DNA of 64,000 nucleotides from Pictodentalium vernedei (taxonomy: Eukaryota > Mollusca > Scaphopoda > Dentaliida > Dentaliidae). The stretch covers positions 362,713,704 to 362,777,703 of the forward strand of contig CM062297.1 of the NCBI GenBank assembly GCA_031216915.1. Direction: 5' to 3'. The notes beneath the pieces were generated by a model. It searched no databases. It saw only the letters and a program-made list of their open reading frames with translations, and was not told the DNA's origin. The position numbers and the translations under genes are program-made. Below are positions 1 through 11,500 of this stretch, piece after piece. The first letter of the stretch is position 1, and each line of letters begins with the position of its first letter.

Positions 1-633
1 CTTGGGACAGTAGATTTCAAATTCTTATCTTATAAGACAGCTTTTCTCTTAGCTTTCTCTTCTGCCAGAAGAGTCAGTGAGCTTCATGCACTATCGGTGG
101 ATGATTCTCATTATCGTAGTGTTGGGAACACTATCACCTTCACTACTAATGTCGGTTTTTTAGCTAAGAATCAGGCTCCTAATAAATATCCGGAACCTAT
201 TGTTATTAAGGCTCTTCCGTCTTCAGACGGGCGTAGGCCTTTACTCTGTCCTGTTAGAGCACTACGTATCTATAAACAGAGATCTCAGTTCATCAGAAAG
301 GGACGGAAACGTTTCTTTCTGTCTTTGATGCCTAATAGAAAGGACATTTCAGTCCATTCTATTGCTAGATGGATTCAGTTAACTATCCGTACTGCGTATG
401 AAGATTTATCTTCTTCTCAGCAGTCTGTGCTTAAGATTTCTGCTCATGAAGTAAGAGCTCTTTCTACTTCCTGGGCTTATGCTAATAGTGTTGCTATTAC
501 AGATTTAATGAAGGCTGCTTATTGGTCTCAGCCATCCACATTTACTAATTTTTATCTCAGAAATATTGAGTCCATTTCTGGAGACCTGCATTGTTTAGGT
601 CCGTTATCTGTTGCTCAGAATGTCGTCCACTAA
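1..633 (+). CDS. DIRS-like tyrosine recombinase, 5'-truncated by the window edge
   Basis: The frame is open from base 1 to the stop at 631-633, so only the C-terminal ~210 residues are present. Near the start lies KTAFLLAFSSARRVSELHAL, the block around the first catalytic Arg in the recombinases of DIRS-type retrotransposons. The HxxR box reads AHEVRALSTSWAY, and the nucleophile region reads STFTNFYLRNI with the Tyr in FYLR. These enzymes integrate a circular cDNA without target duplication. The downstream complementary region and inverted repeat (1233-1623) fit the DIRS group. The visible part is undamaged, so the copy may be young. Clade placement (DIRS versus PAT or Ngaro) is inference. 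Confidence 0.88.
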   Translation, partial: LGTVDFKFLSYKTAFLLAFSSARRVSELHALSVDDSHYRSVGNTITFTTNVGFLAKNQAPNKYPEPIVIKALPSSDGRRPLLCPVRALRIYKQRSQFIRKGRKRFFLSLMPNRKDISVHSIARWIQLTIRTAYEDLSSSQQSVLKISAHEVRALSTSWAYANSVAITDLMKAAYWSQPSTFTNFYLRNIESISGDLHCLGPLSVAQNVVH

Positions 634-1232
634 ACAGTTGCAACTATAGTTATGCAGGCTTTCTGTTCCGGCAGTGACTCCGTCCGGCTGCCCTCTTCGC
701 TCTGGGCTATTTGACCCAGGGCAAGGGGAAGGGGGGGGGGGGCGGGTGTTCCCTTAGGTCACCTGCTTTATAGTGAAAAGCAAGGGAATGCCTCCTCCAA
801 GACAGTATTTCTGAGTCGCTTCCGGGATGGTTTTAAAGTGTAATATTAATGTTTAATTTCATTCATGTCTTATTTTTAAAGTATAGCTCGGTGTGAAGCA
901 TTTGTATATGTCAAGTGTCAAACGGGCTTTAATATACAATACTCGGACACTTTTAAATGATTATAAAGAGTCTCAATTCTCTGGACTACTTTATTTATTG
1001 GCTTGTTTTAAAAATAATTAGTATAAAGGTTATACTGGATGTTAATAGAGAACATGAATGTTATTGTGCTCAATTATTAAGGGTAGTGTATCTTTCTAAT
1101 TTAAATATTAAATAAGAAAGATACATGTAAAGCCTAATACTCCTTTTCTCCTTAAGGGGTTACCTCTTTATCTTATAATTGAGCTTATTGGATTTTCCTC
1201 TATGTCCTAGGCCCTCCAGCCTGTTTACTATT

Positions 1233-1321
1233 CAGCTAAGTCTGGGTCATTGGTACAGTATAAAAATGTTAAAAAATTTATAGTAATTTATATATTTTTT
1301 ATACTTACCAATGACCCAGAC
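1233..1321 (+). repeat. DIRS internal complementary region
   Basis: Bases 1268-1321 are a perfect 54-nt inverted repeat of 1570-1623, the element's right tip. The adjoining 1233-1272 (CAGCTAAGTCTGGGTCATTG and on) again resembles the tip, but in the opposite sense and slightly diverged. It is therefore the expected complement of the missing left terminus. Two abutting tip complements are the layout of the DIRS-1 internal complementary region, which is thought to template completion of the circular intermediate. Confidence 0.75.
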
Positions 1322-1623
1322 GGGGATGGCCCTCCCTGAGTTGGGAACTCTTGCCTCCCCGCTGAGTACATAGCGCTGACCAGGCACTGCCAGTAAGAAT
1401 GATATTTGGCGCCAATTTCGGGACGACTGCGTCACTGCGCATGCGCAGTAGAGTCGTACTATGGAGGTCCTTTAGGACATGATTTCTTTTTGTTTTGGAT
1501 GCAAATTTTGGGGATTGGGGGGCAAAATTTGTGTTTGGCCCTGGTTTTTGTGGAGTTAGCACCAGCTAAGTCTGGGTCATTGGTAAGTATAAAAAATATA
1601 TAAATTACTATAAATTTTTTAAC
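1305..1623 (+). repeat. DIRS right inverted terminal repeat
   Basis: This ~319-bp segment runs from ACTTACCAATGACCCAGAC to the tip ending at 1623. A ~70% similar homologue occupies 7764-8091, with the same internal order (ATGATATTGGYGCCAATT, CGCATGC block, GGGGATTGGGGG, GTGTTTGGC). In DIRS elements the terminal repeats act as promoters, which makes the NRF1-like palindrome inside it of interest. Confidence 0.7.
1436..1447. promoter_or_regulatory. NRF1-type palindrome in the DIRS terminal repeat
   Basis: TGCGCATGCGCA matches the NRF1 consensus YGCGCAYGCGCR exactly. It sits centrally in the terminal repeat, where a retroelement promoter is expected. The second copy at about 7898 keeps only TGCGCATGCACA, a decayed form. 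Confidence 0.55.
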
Positions 1624-3940
1624 TTTCCGGCGTTTTTTGGGAAACGCTTCAACGGAATGATTTCATTTTTGGTAAACTGCTATAGAACGATGACTTGCAG
1701 ATCAAGTTTGAGTTTCATGCTGATTGCATTATGCTTGTGTGAGTTACGTCCCATGGAAATATGGAAAAGCACCAAAATATCAGTTTTCCGGAGTTTTTTT
1801 GGAAATGCTTCAACAGAATGATTTCATTTTTTGGTAAACTACTATAGAACGATGACTTACAGATCAAGTTTGAGTTTCATGCTGATTGTATTATCCTTGT
1901 GTGAGTTATGGCCCTTGAAAATATGGAAAAGCGCCAAAATATCAGTTTTCCAGAGTTTTTTTGGAAACGCTTCAACGGAATGATTTCATATTTGGTAACC
2001 TACTATAGAACGATGACTTACAGATCAAGTTTGAGTTTCATGCTGATTGCCTTATTCTTGTGTGAGTTATTGCCCTTGGAAATATGGAAAAGCACCAAAA
2101 TATCAGTTTTCCGGAGTTTTTTTGGAAACGCTTCAACAGAATGATTTCGTTTTTGATAAACTATTATAGAACGATGACTTACAGATCAAGTTTGAGTTTC
2201 ATGCTGATTGCATTATTCTTGTGTGAGTTACGGCCCTTGGAAATATGGGAAAAAGCACCAAAATATCAGTTTTCCGGCGTTTGTTTGGAAACGCTTCAAC
2301 GGAATGATTTCATTTTTGGTAAACTACTATAGAACGATGACTTGCAGATCAAGTTTGAGTTTCATGCCGATTGCATTATGCTTGTGTGAGTTACAGCCCT
2401 TGGAAATATGGAAAAGCACCAAAATATCAGTTTTCCGGAGTTTTTTTGGAAACGCTTCAACAGAATGATTTCATTTTTTGGTAAACTACTATAGAACGAT
2501 GACTTACAGATCAAGTTTGAGTTTCATGCTGATTGCATTATCCTTGTGTGAGTTATGGCCCTTGAAAATATGGAAAAGGACCAAAATATCAGTTTTCCAG
2601 AGTTTTTTTGGAAACGCTTCAACGGAATGATTTCATATTTGGTAACCTACTATAGAACAATGACTTACAGGTCAAGTTTGAGTTTCATGCTGATTGCCTT
2701 ATTCTTGTGTGAGTTATTGCCCTTGGAAATATGGAAAAGTGCCAAAATATCAGTTTTCCAGACTTTTTCTGGAAACGCTTCAACGGAATGATTTCATTTT
2801 TGGTAACCTACTATACAACGATGACTTACAGATCACGTTTCATTTACACTCTGTCCATCCATCCGTCAGTCTGTCAGTCAGTCTGTCAGTCATACTTTAG
2901 TTTTCCAGACTTTTTTTGGAAACGCTTCAACGGAATGATTTATTTTTCATAACCTACTTTAGAATGATGTCTTACAGATCAAGTTTCATTTACACTCTGT
3001 CCATCCATCCGTCAGTCAGTCTGTCGGTCATACTTTAGTTTTCCGGACTTTTTTTGGAAACACTTCAACAGAATGATTTCATTTTTGGTAACCTACTATA
3101 GAACAATGACTTACAGATCAAGTTTTATTTGTACTCTGTCCATCCGTCAGTCTGTCAGTCATACTTTAGTTTTCCGGACTTTTTTTGGAAATGCTTCAAC
3201 CGAATGATTTCATTCTTGGTAACCTACTATAGAACGATGACTTACAGATCAAGTTTGAGTTTCATGCTGACTGCATTATTCTTGTGTGAGTTATGCCCCT
3301 TGGAAATATGGAAAAGCGCCAAAATATCAGTTTTCCGGACTTGTTTTGTAAACACTTCAACGGAATGATTTCATTTTTGGTAACCTACTATAGAACGATG
3401 ACTTACAGATCACGTTTCATTTACACTCTGTCCATCCGTCCGTCAGTCTGTCAGTCAGCCTGTCAGTCATACTTTAGTTTTCCAGACTTTTTTTGGAAAC
3501 GATGACTTACAGATCACGTTTCATTTACACTCTGTCCATCCGTCCGTCAGTCTGTCAGTCAGCCTGTCAGTCATACTTTAGTTTTCCAGACTTTTTTTGG
3601 AAACGCTTCAACAGAATGATTTCATTTTTGGTAACCCACTATAGAATGATGACTTACAGATCAAGTTTCATTTACACTCTGTCCATCCATCCGTCAGTCT
3701 GTCAGTCAGTCTGTCAGTCATACTTTAGTTTTCCAGACTTTTTTTGGAAATGCTTCAACCGAATGATTTTATTCTTGGTAACCTACTATAGAACGATGAC
3801 TTACAGATCAAGTTTGAGTTTCATGCTGACTGCATTATTCTTGTGTGAGTTATGCCCCTTGGAAATATGGAAAAGCGCCAAAATATCAGTTTTCTGGACT
3901 TTTTTGGGAAATGCTTCAATGGAATTCATGCTGATCACAT
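1624..3940 (+). repeat. Tandem array, ~162-bp monomers of two alternating kinds
   Basis: The landmark GGAAACGCTTCAACGGAATG recurs every ~161-163 bp (1641, 1802, 1964 and on). Until ~2840 monomers carry a GTTTGAGTTTCATGCTGATT half. After that many carry instead a CATTTACACTCTGTCCATCC half with a CAGT/CTGT microsatellite. Several monomers have chance open frames (for example 3493-3951) that are only repeat shadows. No 5' hairpin is visible at the left edge, so the array is probably a truncated Helentron-type element lying against the DIRS end. Confidence 0.85.
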
Positions 3941-5640
3941 CTAGGTTATAACATTTGTATAATTATTAATGCTCATTAATCCGGTAGAGGACATGTATTG
4001 CTTTAGCGATACGTGCGCTCTTGTTCCTTCAGTTTCCTGGTTAGTTTTTGTTTCACTCTGTCACGCCTTTGATACAGGCTGTATTCAGATGGGTACAGGT
4101 GGGATTCTGTTGATTGCGTGCATAATATGTATACATTATTAGGCAGACTTATTACGGAACAGATTCTCTTGAATTCTGTCTCTGCATTACTATAGAGCTT
4201 ATAAGAATTTTGGGGCTAGTTGGATCAATTATGGAGTTTCCAACAGGCTATGCATACTTTTTCTGTTTTTGACTTCATTATTCGGAGTGGTAAATTCTTT
4301 CTCCGAACAGTCGTTGGTTTTAAGGGAACAATGATTTATTTGGGGACGGTCCAGGACGGGCTTTTTAATCGTATCCCGTTCCATATTCTGAATCCAGTTT
4401 TCAACCGTGAAATGGTACACAAGTCATATTCTTACTCTCATATAATTGTACGGTTACAATTGGGAGGTTCATTATTGGAATTAATTGTACACCTGAACGT
4501 GGTCGCCTGTGTGTTGGCTAAGAAACATATATTAAATAACTTTCCATTGGGATTCAATTGGACAAGTTTAAGGTTGTACATATTTATATCCCTGGTTTTC
4601 GACCTATGTATGTATTCCGGATGCGGTATACGTTTTGAAGCTTGCAATTTTAATAACCAGGCTCACTACGATATAGCCTTAGCTGCTGAGGTGGCATTAA
4701 GCACCAATAAATTAATAATATTTCAGGGTTTCCACTAGACTGGCTGCGGGTCCGTCAACCGGACCCATTTCCCCTGCCGATCATACTATGATGAGTCAGA
4801 AAAGCTGGTGGTTAAAATGTCGAGTACAATGCTGTATCGTAATGACACTCAGGATCCTTTGTTTCCACGTAATATAGGCATAATTATGTTGTATACTATG
4901 CCTACTATTACTGGTGACAACATGATACTTTATAACCCCCAGGCGAGAGGGGGAAACAAAGTTCAAATCCTAAACGTCACCTATAAAATTTTGGATTCAA
5001 ATTGTCGTGTTTGGTCCGAAAAACTGTCTTTTATTTCGAGCGATAAATGATGTAATTGCATGTGCATGATGTACACGTCCACATCATTGTTCTTTTCGAA
5101 TATTACCATTGTTCTTTTCGAATATTACCGCGAGCGGTTTTGAACAAAGCTCAAGCACACATATAAAGTTTACTAAAAAATGAGCCACAAAGAGAGGCTG
5201 TATAAGCAAAAACTTAGACCCCGCGGTGCTGAAGGGTCTTCCAATTATTTATTTTGGCACGTATCGGGTTGTATAAAAAAAAATTGAGGTCAAGCGTCGT
5301 AGTCACTGTCAGGATTCGTGGATTTTGTGCTGTTTTGGGTTTGTATTTTTATGAAACCTCCGACCAGATGTGGTATTGTGTGTCCCGTGGGAATTTTGAG
5401 AATTATAGGAGGAACAAATACATATTTTCCACTTCAATTATTCAGCATTTTAGCAACCAGAATGCCCCCAGAGACCACCAGAGAGCACCTAAAAATCTAA
5501 ATTTTCCCCAGACCCCCCTCTGTATGCATGTGTCTTTGGCATGTGCGGCAGACGCCTTCGTCATCTGAGTTTCACTTTCTTTAAACTACCGGACCCACAA
5601 ATTTTCCCCTAGCAGATACCATGAATATTTTAATAATAAT
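3941..5640. other. Unassigned segment with two unrecognised ORFs
   Basis: Between the tandem array and the second DIRS-like end I see no confident gene. On + there are open frames at 4220-4738 (172 codons) and 4808-5050 (80 codons); neither contains a motif I recognise. A 7-bp hairpin, GGGTCCG-TCAAC-CGGACCC, lies at 4748-4766 just after the first. A 22-bp direct duplication around ATTGTTCTTTTCGAATATTA lies at about 5087-5128. The phrase CCGGACCCA..TTTCCCCT occurs both at 4760 and 5590. The segment may be the degraded interior of the second DIRS-like element or of another transposon. Confidence 0.35.
4220..4738 (+). CDS. Unrecognised ORF, 172 codons, may not be a gene
   Basis: This open frame runs from ATG to TAG. 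The predicted protein has hydrophobic stretches (around IIVRLQLGGSLLELIV and LYIFISLVF) and scattered Cys, but no family signature I know. It lies in transposon-dense DNA with no splice context, and minus-strand frames overlap it. It is listed only because it is long for this AT-rich region. Confidence 0.15.
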   Translation: MDQLWSFQQAMHTFSVFDFIIRSGKFFLRTVVGFKGTMIYLGTVQDGLFNRIPFHILNPVFNREMVHKSYSYSHIIVRLQLGGSLLELIVHLNVVACVLAKKHILNNFPLGFNWTSLRLYIFISLVFDLCMYSGCGIRFEACNFNNQAHYDIALAAEVALSTNKLIIFQGFH

Positions 5641-5920
5641 TAATAGCCGGCTGCCTTTTTGACGAATATATATATTATTCGGTACCGCTTTTTCACTGTT
5701 TACAGACCGCTCCCCTCTGTTTTGAAGATTATTCCTTCAAAAAAAAAAGGGGGGGGGGAGGGGGTGTTTTCCTCCTTACCTCTTCTGGCCTTTTAATAAG
5801 TGTGTAACTATGAGTTAAGCTGTTATCGTCTGTAGATTATTCGGATATTATGTCCAGCTTGTTACATTATATATAGCGTGTGTTTTGGGCCATTAGTCTT
5901 TCTCTTTCGGACACGCCTTT

Positions 5921-6112
5921 CCTAATTTTAAGTGTCTTATTTCAGACTAGCCTTAAAATTGGGGGCTCGTTACACTCATTTAGCATTTATCATTTATGCT
6001 AAGTAACAGGGAATTCCTAATTTTAAGTGTCTTATTCCGGACTAGCCTTAAAATTGGGGGCTCGTTACACTCATTTAGATTAATCATTTATGCTAAGTAA
6101 TAGGAAATTACT
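5921..6112 (+). repeat. Direct duplication, ~95 bp, inside the DIRS-like 3' UTR
   Basis: Two adjacent units start with CCTAATTTTAAGTGTCTTAT at 5921 and 6016, and each ends with a TTTATGCTAAGTAA block. Each unit holds a short stem, TAATTTTAAG with CTTAAAATT. The first DIRS-like copy has no such duplication, so it arose in this copy. Confidence 0.8.
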
Positions 6113-6354
6113 TGGATATTGCTCCTTATTTCTGTAGTATGTCTTATATATTGTGTTATAGCGAGACATATAGGTAATTCCTTAAAATTTTAATCTCCTT
6201 TTCACTTTGGGAGTTCTAATGCAGGCTAAGGAGCTGTATTTTGGTCTGCTAATTCTTTAAGTCCTAGCCCCTTAGCCTTTTTACGATTCAGCTAAGTCTG
6301 GGCCATTGGTTTTAGTATTAAAATATGATAAATTTAAAGTAATTTGTATATTTT

Positions 6355-7762
6355 TAGCTCACCTGACTTTCAGTCAGGAGAGCTATAGTGATCACTCACC
6401 GTCCGTCGTCTGAACTTAGTGCTTTTCAGGTAAATTTCTTAAAAAATCTTCTTCTCCAGATCCAGCAGGCAGAATCTTTTGATATTTGGTATGATCGTGG
6501 GGTGGATCTGATTCTATTTTGTTCAAATCGGCTCCCTAGATTCATATTTGGGCTCACTATAGAAGCTTGAATTTGAACTTAGTGCATTTCAGGCAAATTT
6601 CTTCAAAAATCTTCTTCTCCAGATCCTGCAGGCAGAATCTTTTGATATTTGGTATGCAACATTGTGGGGTGGATCTGATTCCAGTTTGTTCAAATCGGCC
6701 ACCTGGATTCATATTTGGGCTCACTATAGAAGCCCAAATTCGAACTTAGTGCATTTCAGGCAAATTTCTTTGAAAATCTTCTTCTCAAGATCCAGCAGGC
6801 AGAATCTTGTGATATTTGGTATGCAACATCCTTAGGGGGGTGAGATTCAAGTTTGTTCAAGCCATGTCCCTAGGTCCATATTTGGGCTCACTGTGGGAGC
6901 TTGAATTGTAACTTTGTTTGAAATGAGGAATTTACTTTAAAAAATCTTCTTCTTCAGATCCAGCAGTCGGAATGGTTTGATATGTGGTGAGTAGCATCCT
7001 TGGGGGGAGGGGGGGATTCAAGTGTGTTAAAGCCAAGTGCATGGGTCCATATTTGGGCTCCCTGTGGGAGCCCAAATTATAACTTAGTCAATATGAGGAA
7101 TTTTTCTTTAAAAATCTTCTTCTTCAGATTCAGCAGTTGGAATGTTTTGATATTTGGCATGGAGCAACCTTAGGGGGCTGAGATTCAAGTTTGTTCAAGC
7201 CAAGTCCCTTGGTTCATATTTGGGCTCACTATGGGAGCCTGAATGACAACTTAGTTCAAAATGAGGAATTTTCTTTAAAAATCTTCAGATCCAGCAGATG
7301 AATGCTTTTGATATTTTTTATGCAGCATCCTTAGGGGGGTAAGATTCAAGTTTGTTCAAGCCATGTCCCTAGGTCCATATTTGGGATGATTGTGGGAGCT
7401 TGAATTGTAACTTGGTTCAAAATGAGGAATTTTCTTTAAAAATCTTCTTCTTCAGATCCAGCAGTCGGAATGTTTTGATATTTGGTGTGCAGAATCCTTA
7501 GGGGTGTGAGATTCAGGTTTGTTAAAGCCAAGTCCCTGGGTTCATATATGGGCTCCCTGTGGGAGCCCGAATTATGACTTAGTTCAATATGAGGAATATT
7601 CTTTAAAAATCTTTTTTTAGATCCACTGTTCAGAATATTTGGATATTTGGTTTCAGCTTTTATTAGGAGGAGCAGATGCAACTTGTGGAAATCAATTCTC
7701 TGGGTTGATATTTAGGCTACCATGTCAGGTGAGTGCCCTCAGGCCCCCTGGGGCCTCTTGTT
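6355..7762 (+). mobile_element. Helentron-like non-autonomous element, 'GGCC-tail' family, inside the DIRS end
   Basis: The 5' tip TAGCTCACCTGACT folds at once on AGTCAGGAGAGCT. CTCACCTGAC (6358-6367) is perfectly complementary to GTCAGGTGAG (7724-7733), which precedes a terminal hairpin AGGCCCC-CT-GGGGCCT and CTTGTT. Between them lie about seven ~165-bp monomers (landmark TTTTGATATTTGGTATGCA). It interrupts the DIRS complementary region without an obvious target duplication. The overall layout is that of Helentron-associated elements. Confidence 0.78.
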
Positions 7763-8161
7763 TATGCTAACCAATGGCCCAGGTGGGTATGTCCCTCCCA
7801 TGAGTGGACATACATACCTCCCCACTGAGTTATCACTTCAGTAGGCACAACTAGGAAGAATGATATTGGTGCCAATTCCAGTCTCTTCCTGGGTATTGCG
7901 CATGCACAAGTACTAAAAGTATGGAGGGCCAAATAGGACTTTTAATTTTTTGTATTGTATGCAAATTTGGGGGATTGGGGGGGGGGGGGGGGTCAAAATT
8001 TGTGTTTGGCTCTTAATAATATTGATGCTGCATCAGCTAAGTCTGGGCCATTGGTAAGTATTAAAAATATACAAATTACTTTAAAGTTATCGTATTCTTT
8101 CATATGCTAAATTTACATATTACACAGGCAGATCCAACTGATTAGTTAGGTAAAGGGTTAA

Positions 8162-8282
8162 CCTTCTACACTCTGATGTCAAACCATTGACAAACAAGAT
8201 TGAATTGGTTAAATTTTTTATTGCATCATAGGAAACATTGGCAGATTAAAATTTTGATTTTTAGACATCAGAATGCGGAGGG
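8162..8282. mobile_element. piggyBac-like MITE, 121 bp, TTAA-flanked
   Basis: TTAA lies at 8158-8161 and 8283-8286. The inverted ends are CCTTCTACACTCTGATGTC and the complement of GACATCAGAATGCGGAGGG. The core holds CAAACAAGATTGAATTGG, shared with the palindromic MITE at 33143. TTAA target sites with C-rich tips are typical of piggyBac. Confidence 0.7.
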
Positions 8283-8310
8283 TTAATTACTCGCCACTTC
8301 TCATTTTGAA

Positions 8311-8533
8311 CCCTTTGAACTCGTAAGACCCATTTTTCAGTTCAAGGCATAATTTTGTCCCATTTTTGTCTTATTATAAGAGGTCTATACACAAGGCATT
8401 GATGATAAAATAATAACTGGCTGCAGACTGCAGTTATAATTTTATTCTCTGTGTATATAGATATTGGACTGACCCATCTCACTGTAACTGTACATAAAGG
8501 CAATACCATTCCAGGAAACGAGGGTTCAAAGAG
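8311..8533. mobile_element. piggyBac-like MITE with CCCTTTGAAC ends
   Basis: The ends are CCCTTTGAAC (8311) and GTTCAAAGAG (8524-8533). TTAA follows on the right; the left site is decayed (TTGAA). The interior from AAGGCATAATTTTGTCCC to CCATTCCAGGAAA matches the right part of the interrupted copy ending at 29000, at roughly 85-90% by eye. Confidence 0.75.
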
Positions 8534-8539
8534 TTAAAA

Positions 8540-11500
8540 ATAGAAAAATTAATGAAATTTGAATTAGGAGTTTTTGTGATCTGTGTTGGCTGTAGATGGT
8601 CTTTACGTTAAGTAAAGGATTAACTGCTGAGTTGGTCATTATATACCATTCGAAAGACTGACTGATGGAACTTTTTCACAAAAGAAGTCAAATTGTGACA
8701 GTAATAACACATGGAATTACTGTTTTTCCTTAATGGTTTGTTCTTATTATTTGTGTGGAAATAAAATGTTGAGTAATATCTCATTTATTTACTTATCTGT
8801 TCTTGAGAAAAACCTTAAGCACATGCTGATGTGTGCTTGAGTGAGATAAGTTGTAGGCTTAACTTGAATTTCAATTCTCCTGTTTTGAATTACTGTGGGA
8901 TAAATATTTATACCAGTTTATCGTCTCTATCAGAATAGACTGTAGAACTATTAAATCATATTTTGTTTATGAAAATTATTTTATTTCACATTATTATAGT
9001 GCCCTGGCATTATCTAATAATTTGTAATAGAACATTTAATATGAACAAAATATTTTGGTGTAAGGAAGGAGGCATTGCAGGATGCAACGCAACTTTCAAG
9101 GGGTGGAGCGGGTTTCCAATGCAACCAGCAAACGTTTTTTTTTAAATACTAAACAAAATGTCAATTTTGCCTCAAAAACATAGGTTCTAGCCTGTCATTG
9201 GACAGACCATAAAAAGCTTATCGAAATGAAGGATCATAAGGCCCCACAAAGAAGATCTGTTTCTCAGGCCATTTTCTTGTAAAATTGCATGTGGGCAGAC
9301 GGTTATTAATTTATTTATTTTTTATTTTTGTAATTATTTCTTTGCCATCAAAAGTTCATGTTCTTGGTTTGTTTTATGTTTTAGGCCTCATATTTTGTCC
9401 CATCAGTGTAAGAAGGTTTTGCAATGCTAAAGCATTGCAGCTCTCAAGGGACAAATTTATCAATTTTGTTAACTTCGGTAAAATATCTGACATAAACCAT
9501 TTAAAAAATTTATTTTTTTAAGTTTGCATTGGTTATAAAAAGCGAGCATGCAGCAGCCAAAAGGACCATGTGAGAGGGCCTGAGAAACAGATTTTTAACT
9601 TTTTTAGGCCCAATCTGTTTTTATATGGTTAATCTGAAGAAAAAAAATACTAAAATTTAGAAAGCAGTTTTTCTAAATGGTGATGTCCAGGTATGGTCAT
9701 TACATAAGGTACATGTATAGGGTTAATAAATTCTGTTTTACTGATAAAATAGGACCTGGTAACCAATGTCTGGGGTGGAAGTCCTCGAAAATGGACAACA
9801 TGGGTGTAAACAATTGGCTGGACTTGAGTTTATCGCCATGTTGCAGTCATGATCAGCCATTGTGCAGAATTATGTGAACTTAAACACCAATAAATAAATA
9901 GTGTTAATAAAATTTTTTTCCTTAGTATGGTTTATGACCCACTCATTGGAATCAGCCCGATGAGCTTATTTCAGTCTATAATCTGTGTATAGAAAAAAAT
10001 TTTTGATTGAATTTTTTTTTTGCACGATACTGTTTGTAAATTTGGTGGTGAGATCAGGGGTAGGTATTAGGATTCCATGCAGCCAATATTCATTTCCAAG
10101 GTTATCTGTCATCTTGTGAACATTGTTATTGTTGCAGCCAAAATAGGGGACATTTTGCATATTGCAATGGTCTTGTTGATGTGAGTATCTTTATTTGCAA
10201 AATGTAACCATGACTTGTTTTGCAATGAAAATTTGCTGATATTTTTTTATGAAAAATGGAACTCTTAAAAAGAGTGCATTGCACGATATGATGACAAACC
10301 TCATTGGTTCCTCTTCACTTCAAAAAGTCTGTTTTTTGGGCTATGTGCTGCTTTTAGTTTTCACCCACACACAGGTTTGTTTTTTATTTATGTGGAATTG
10401 ATGTAATAAGTTATGGAGAAAAGAACTTTTAGTGAGTTTTTGAAGGTATACATGATTTTTCAGCAATATCATAATGAATTTATGCTAGAATTGGCCCTGG
10501 CCTAGAACAGATATAGCAGGTTGCACTGTGATTTGTCCTTAGAAAAAGTAACTAATTTTCTCAATTGTCTTGGTAAGTATCCTTGTATGTTTGTTTTGAG
10601 TTGAATGGGGCAGTGTGTTTATTAGTTGGCCATGTGTGCAGAATTGTATGATGTATGCCAGTGGCATTGATGTCATGAATCATGATGATTTGCCTGCGTG
10701 CATGGTGTTTGGGTGAATATTTGTGCCAATCATCACTTTGCAGGGTTATGTGTGGTTTCAAGGAAATGTATGAAAAGCAAATAGAGGTTCACTGTTTTAG
10801 TGCCATGACTCAATCTAGATTTGAAATATCTCTGTGTATTGTATTTGCTGATGAAATGACACTGTTTGAAATGATTCTTGCATCCTTTTCCATCAGCATA
10901 TCGCATAACATCAGAGTATCAATTTGACCATTTATCCAATGCTAACAGTAGATGACACTTGCAAAAGAATTTATACAATAACTAATTTTTTTTATTTTTT
11001 GTCACAGATCATACAGTGTCATGGTATTTTCCATGTCTGTTCAATGGCAGCAATTGGAAGAGTCCATATTCATTATTAGGGGGGTAGTCAAGTTTTTTAA
11101 TTTTTTTTCAAGTGACATGTCCTAGTCATGTTGAGTGAAAAATTAAAGAGAAACGCCCCCCAGAATTATTTTGTTGTCATTGGTACTAAAACAGCTGAAC
11201 AGTGAGTGCAAAATCTCTACCTACTTTGGTTGCAACATCAAATGAAATATTTGTACATGTGCTATTTAACATATCCATTATAGAGTGTGATGTTAGAAAT
11301 ATGACTAAATGGCAAATATGAACAGTAAATACCACTTCAATAATGGAAACCGTTATTCTAATCATTTGGCTGAGACAACATAATTAATAAATACTTATTG
11401 CACATGACAGGTTGTAGGTCTGATTTTTCATAACATTTTTTCAGAAATCTCTCGATTCTCTCAATTCTTTACCTAACAAGACTATGATATGAAACAATAT

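Larger units (their letters stand above)
1..1623 (+). mobile_element. 3' part of a DIRS-like retrotransposon
   Basis: The recombinase ORF ends at 633. It is followed by a G-rich tract (about 729-745), ~480 bp of AT-rich non-coding sequence, a complementary region (1233-1321) and a right terminal repeat that ends at 1623. A diverged second copy of the same 3' layout lies at about 5640-8091, with the same order of G-run, spacer, complementary region and terminal repeat. The left part lies outside the window. The ~162-bp array at 1624 abuts its right end. Confidence 0.8.
5640..8091 (+). mobile_element. Second DIRS-like 3' end, interrupted by a Helentron-like insertion
   Basis: From a G-run at about 5750 the order matches the first DIRS-like copy: spacer, CAGCTAAGTCTGGGCCATTG (about 6290), tip complement (6328-6354), then the terminal repeat (7764-8091) ending in ...TTAAAGTTATC. 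The recombinase ORF is not detectable upstream, so the 5' boundary is uncertain. The insertion at 6355-7762 splits the complementary region. Rejoining its flanks restores the inverted match to the right tip. Confidence 0.65.

Noticed and set aside
1908..3951. Overlapping 60-150 codon open frames with repeated peptides such as NISFPEFFWKRFN
   Set aside because: They are chance frames through ~162-bp tandem monomers and repeat with the DNA period; no start, splice or selection evidence.
10130..10185. Possible 45-nt exon between TTGTTGCAG and GTGAGTAT
   Set aside because: Splice-like ends only; the translation matches nothing I recognise in SLC25A38 or elsewhere.
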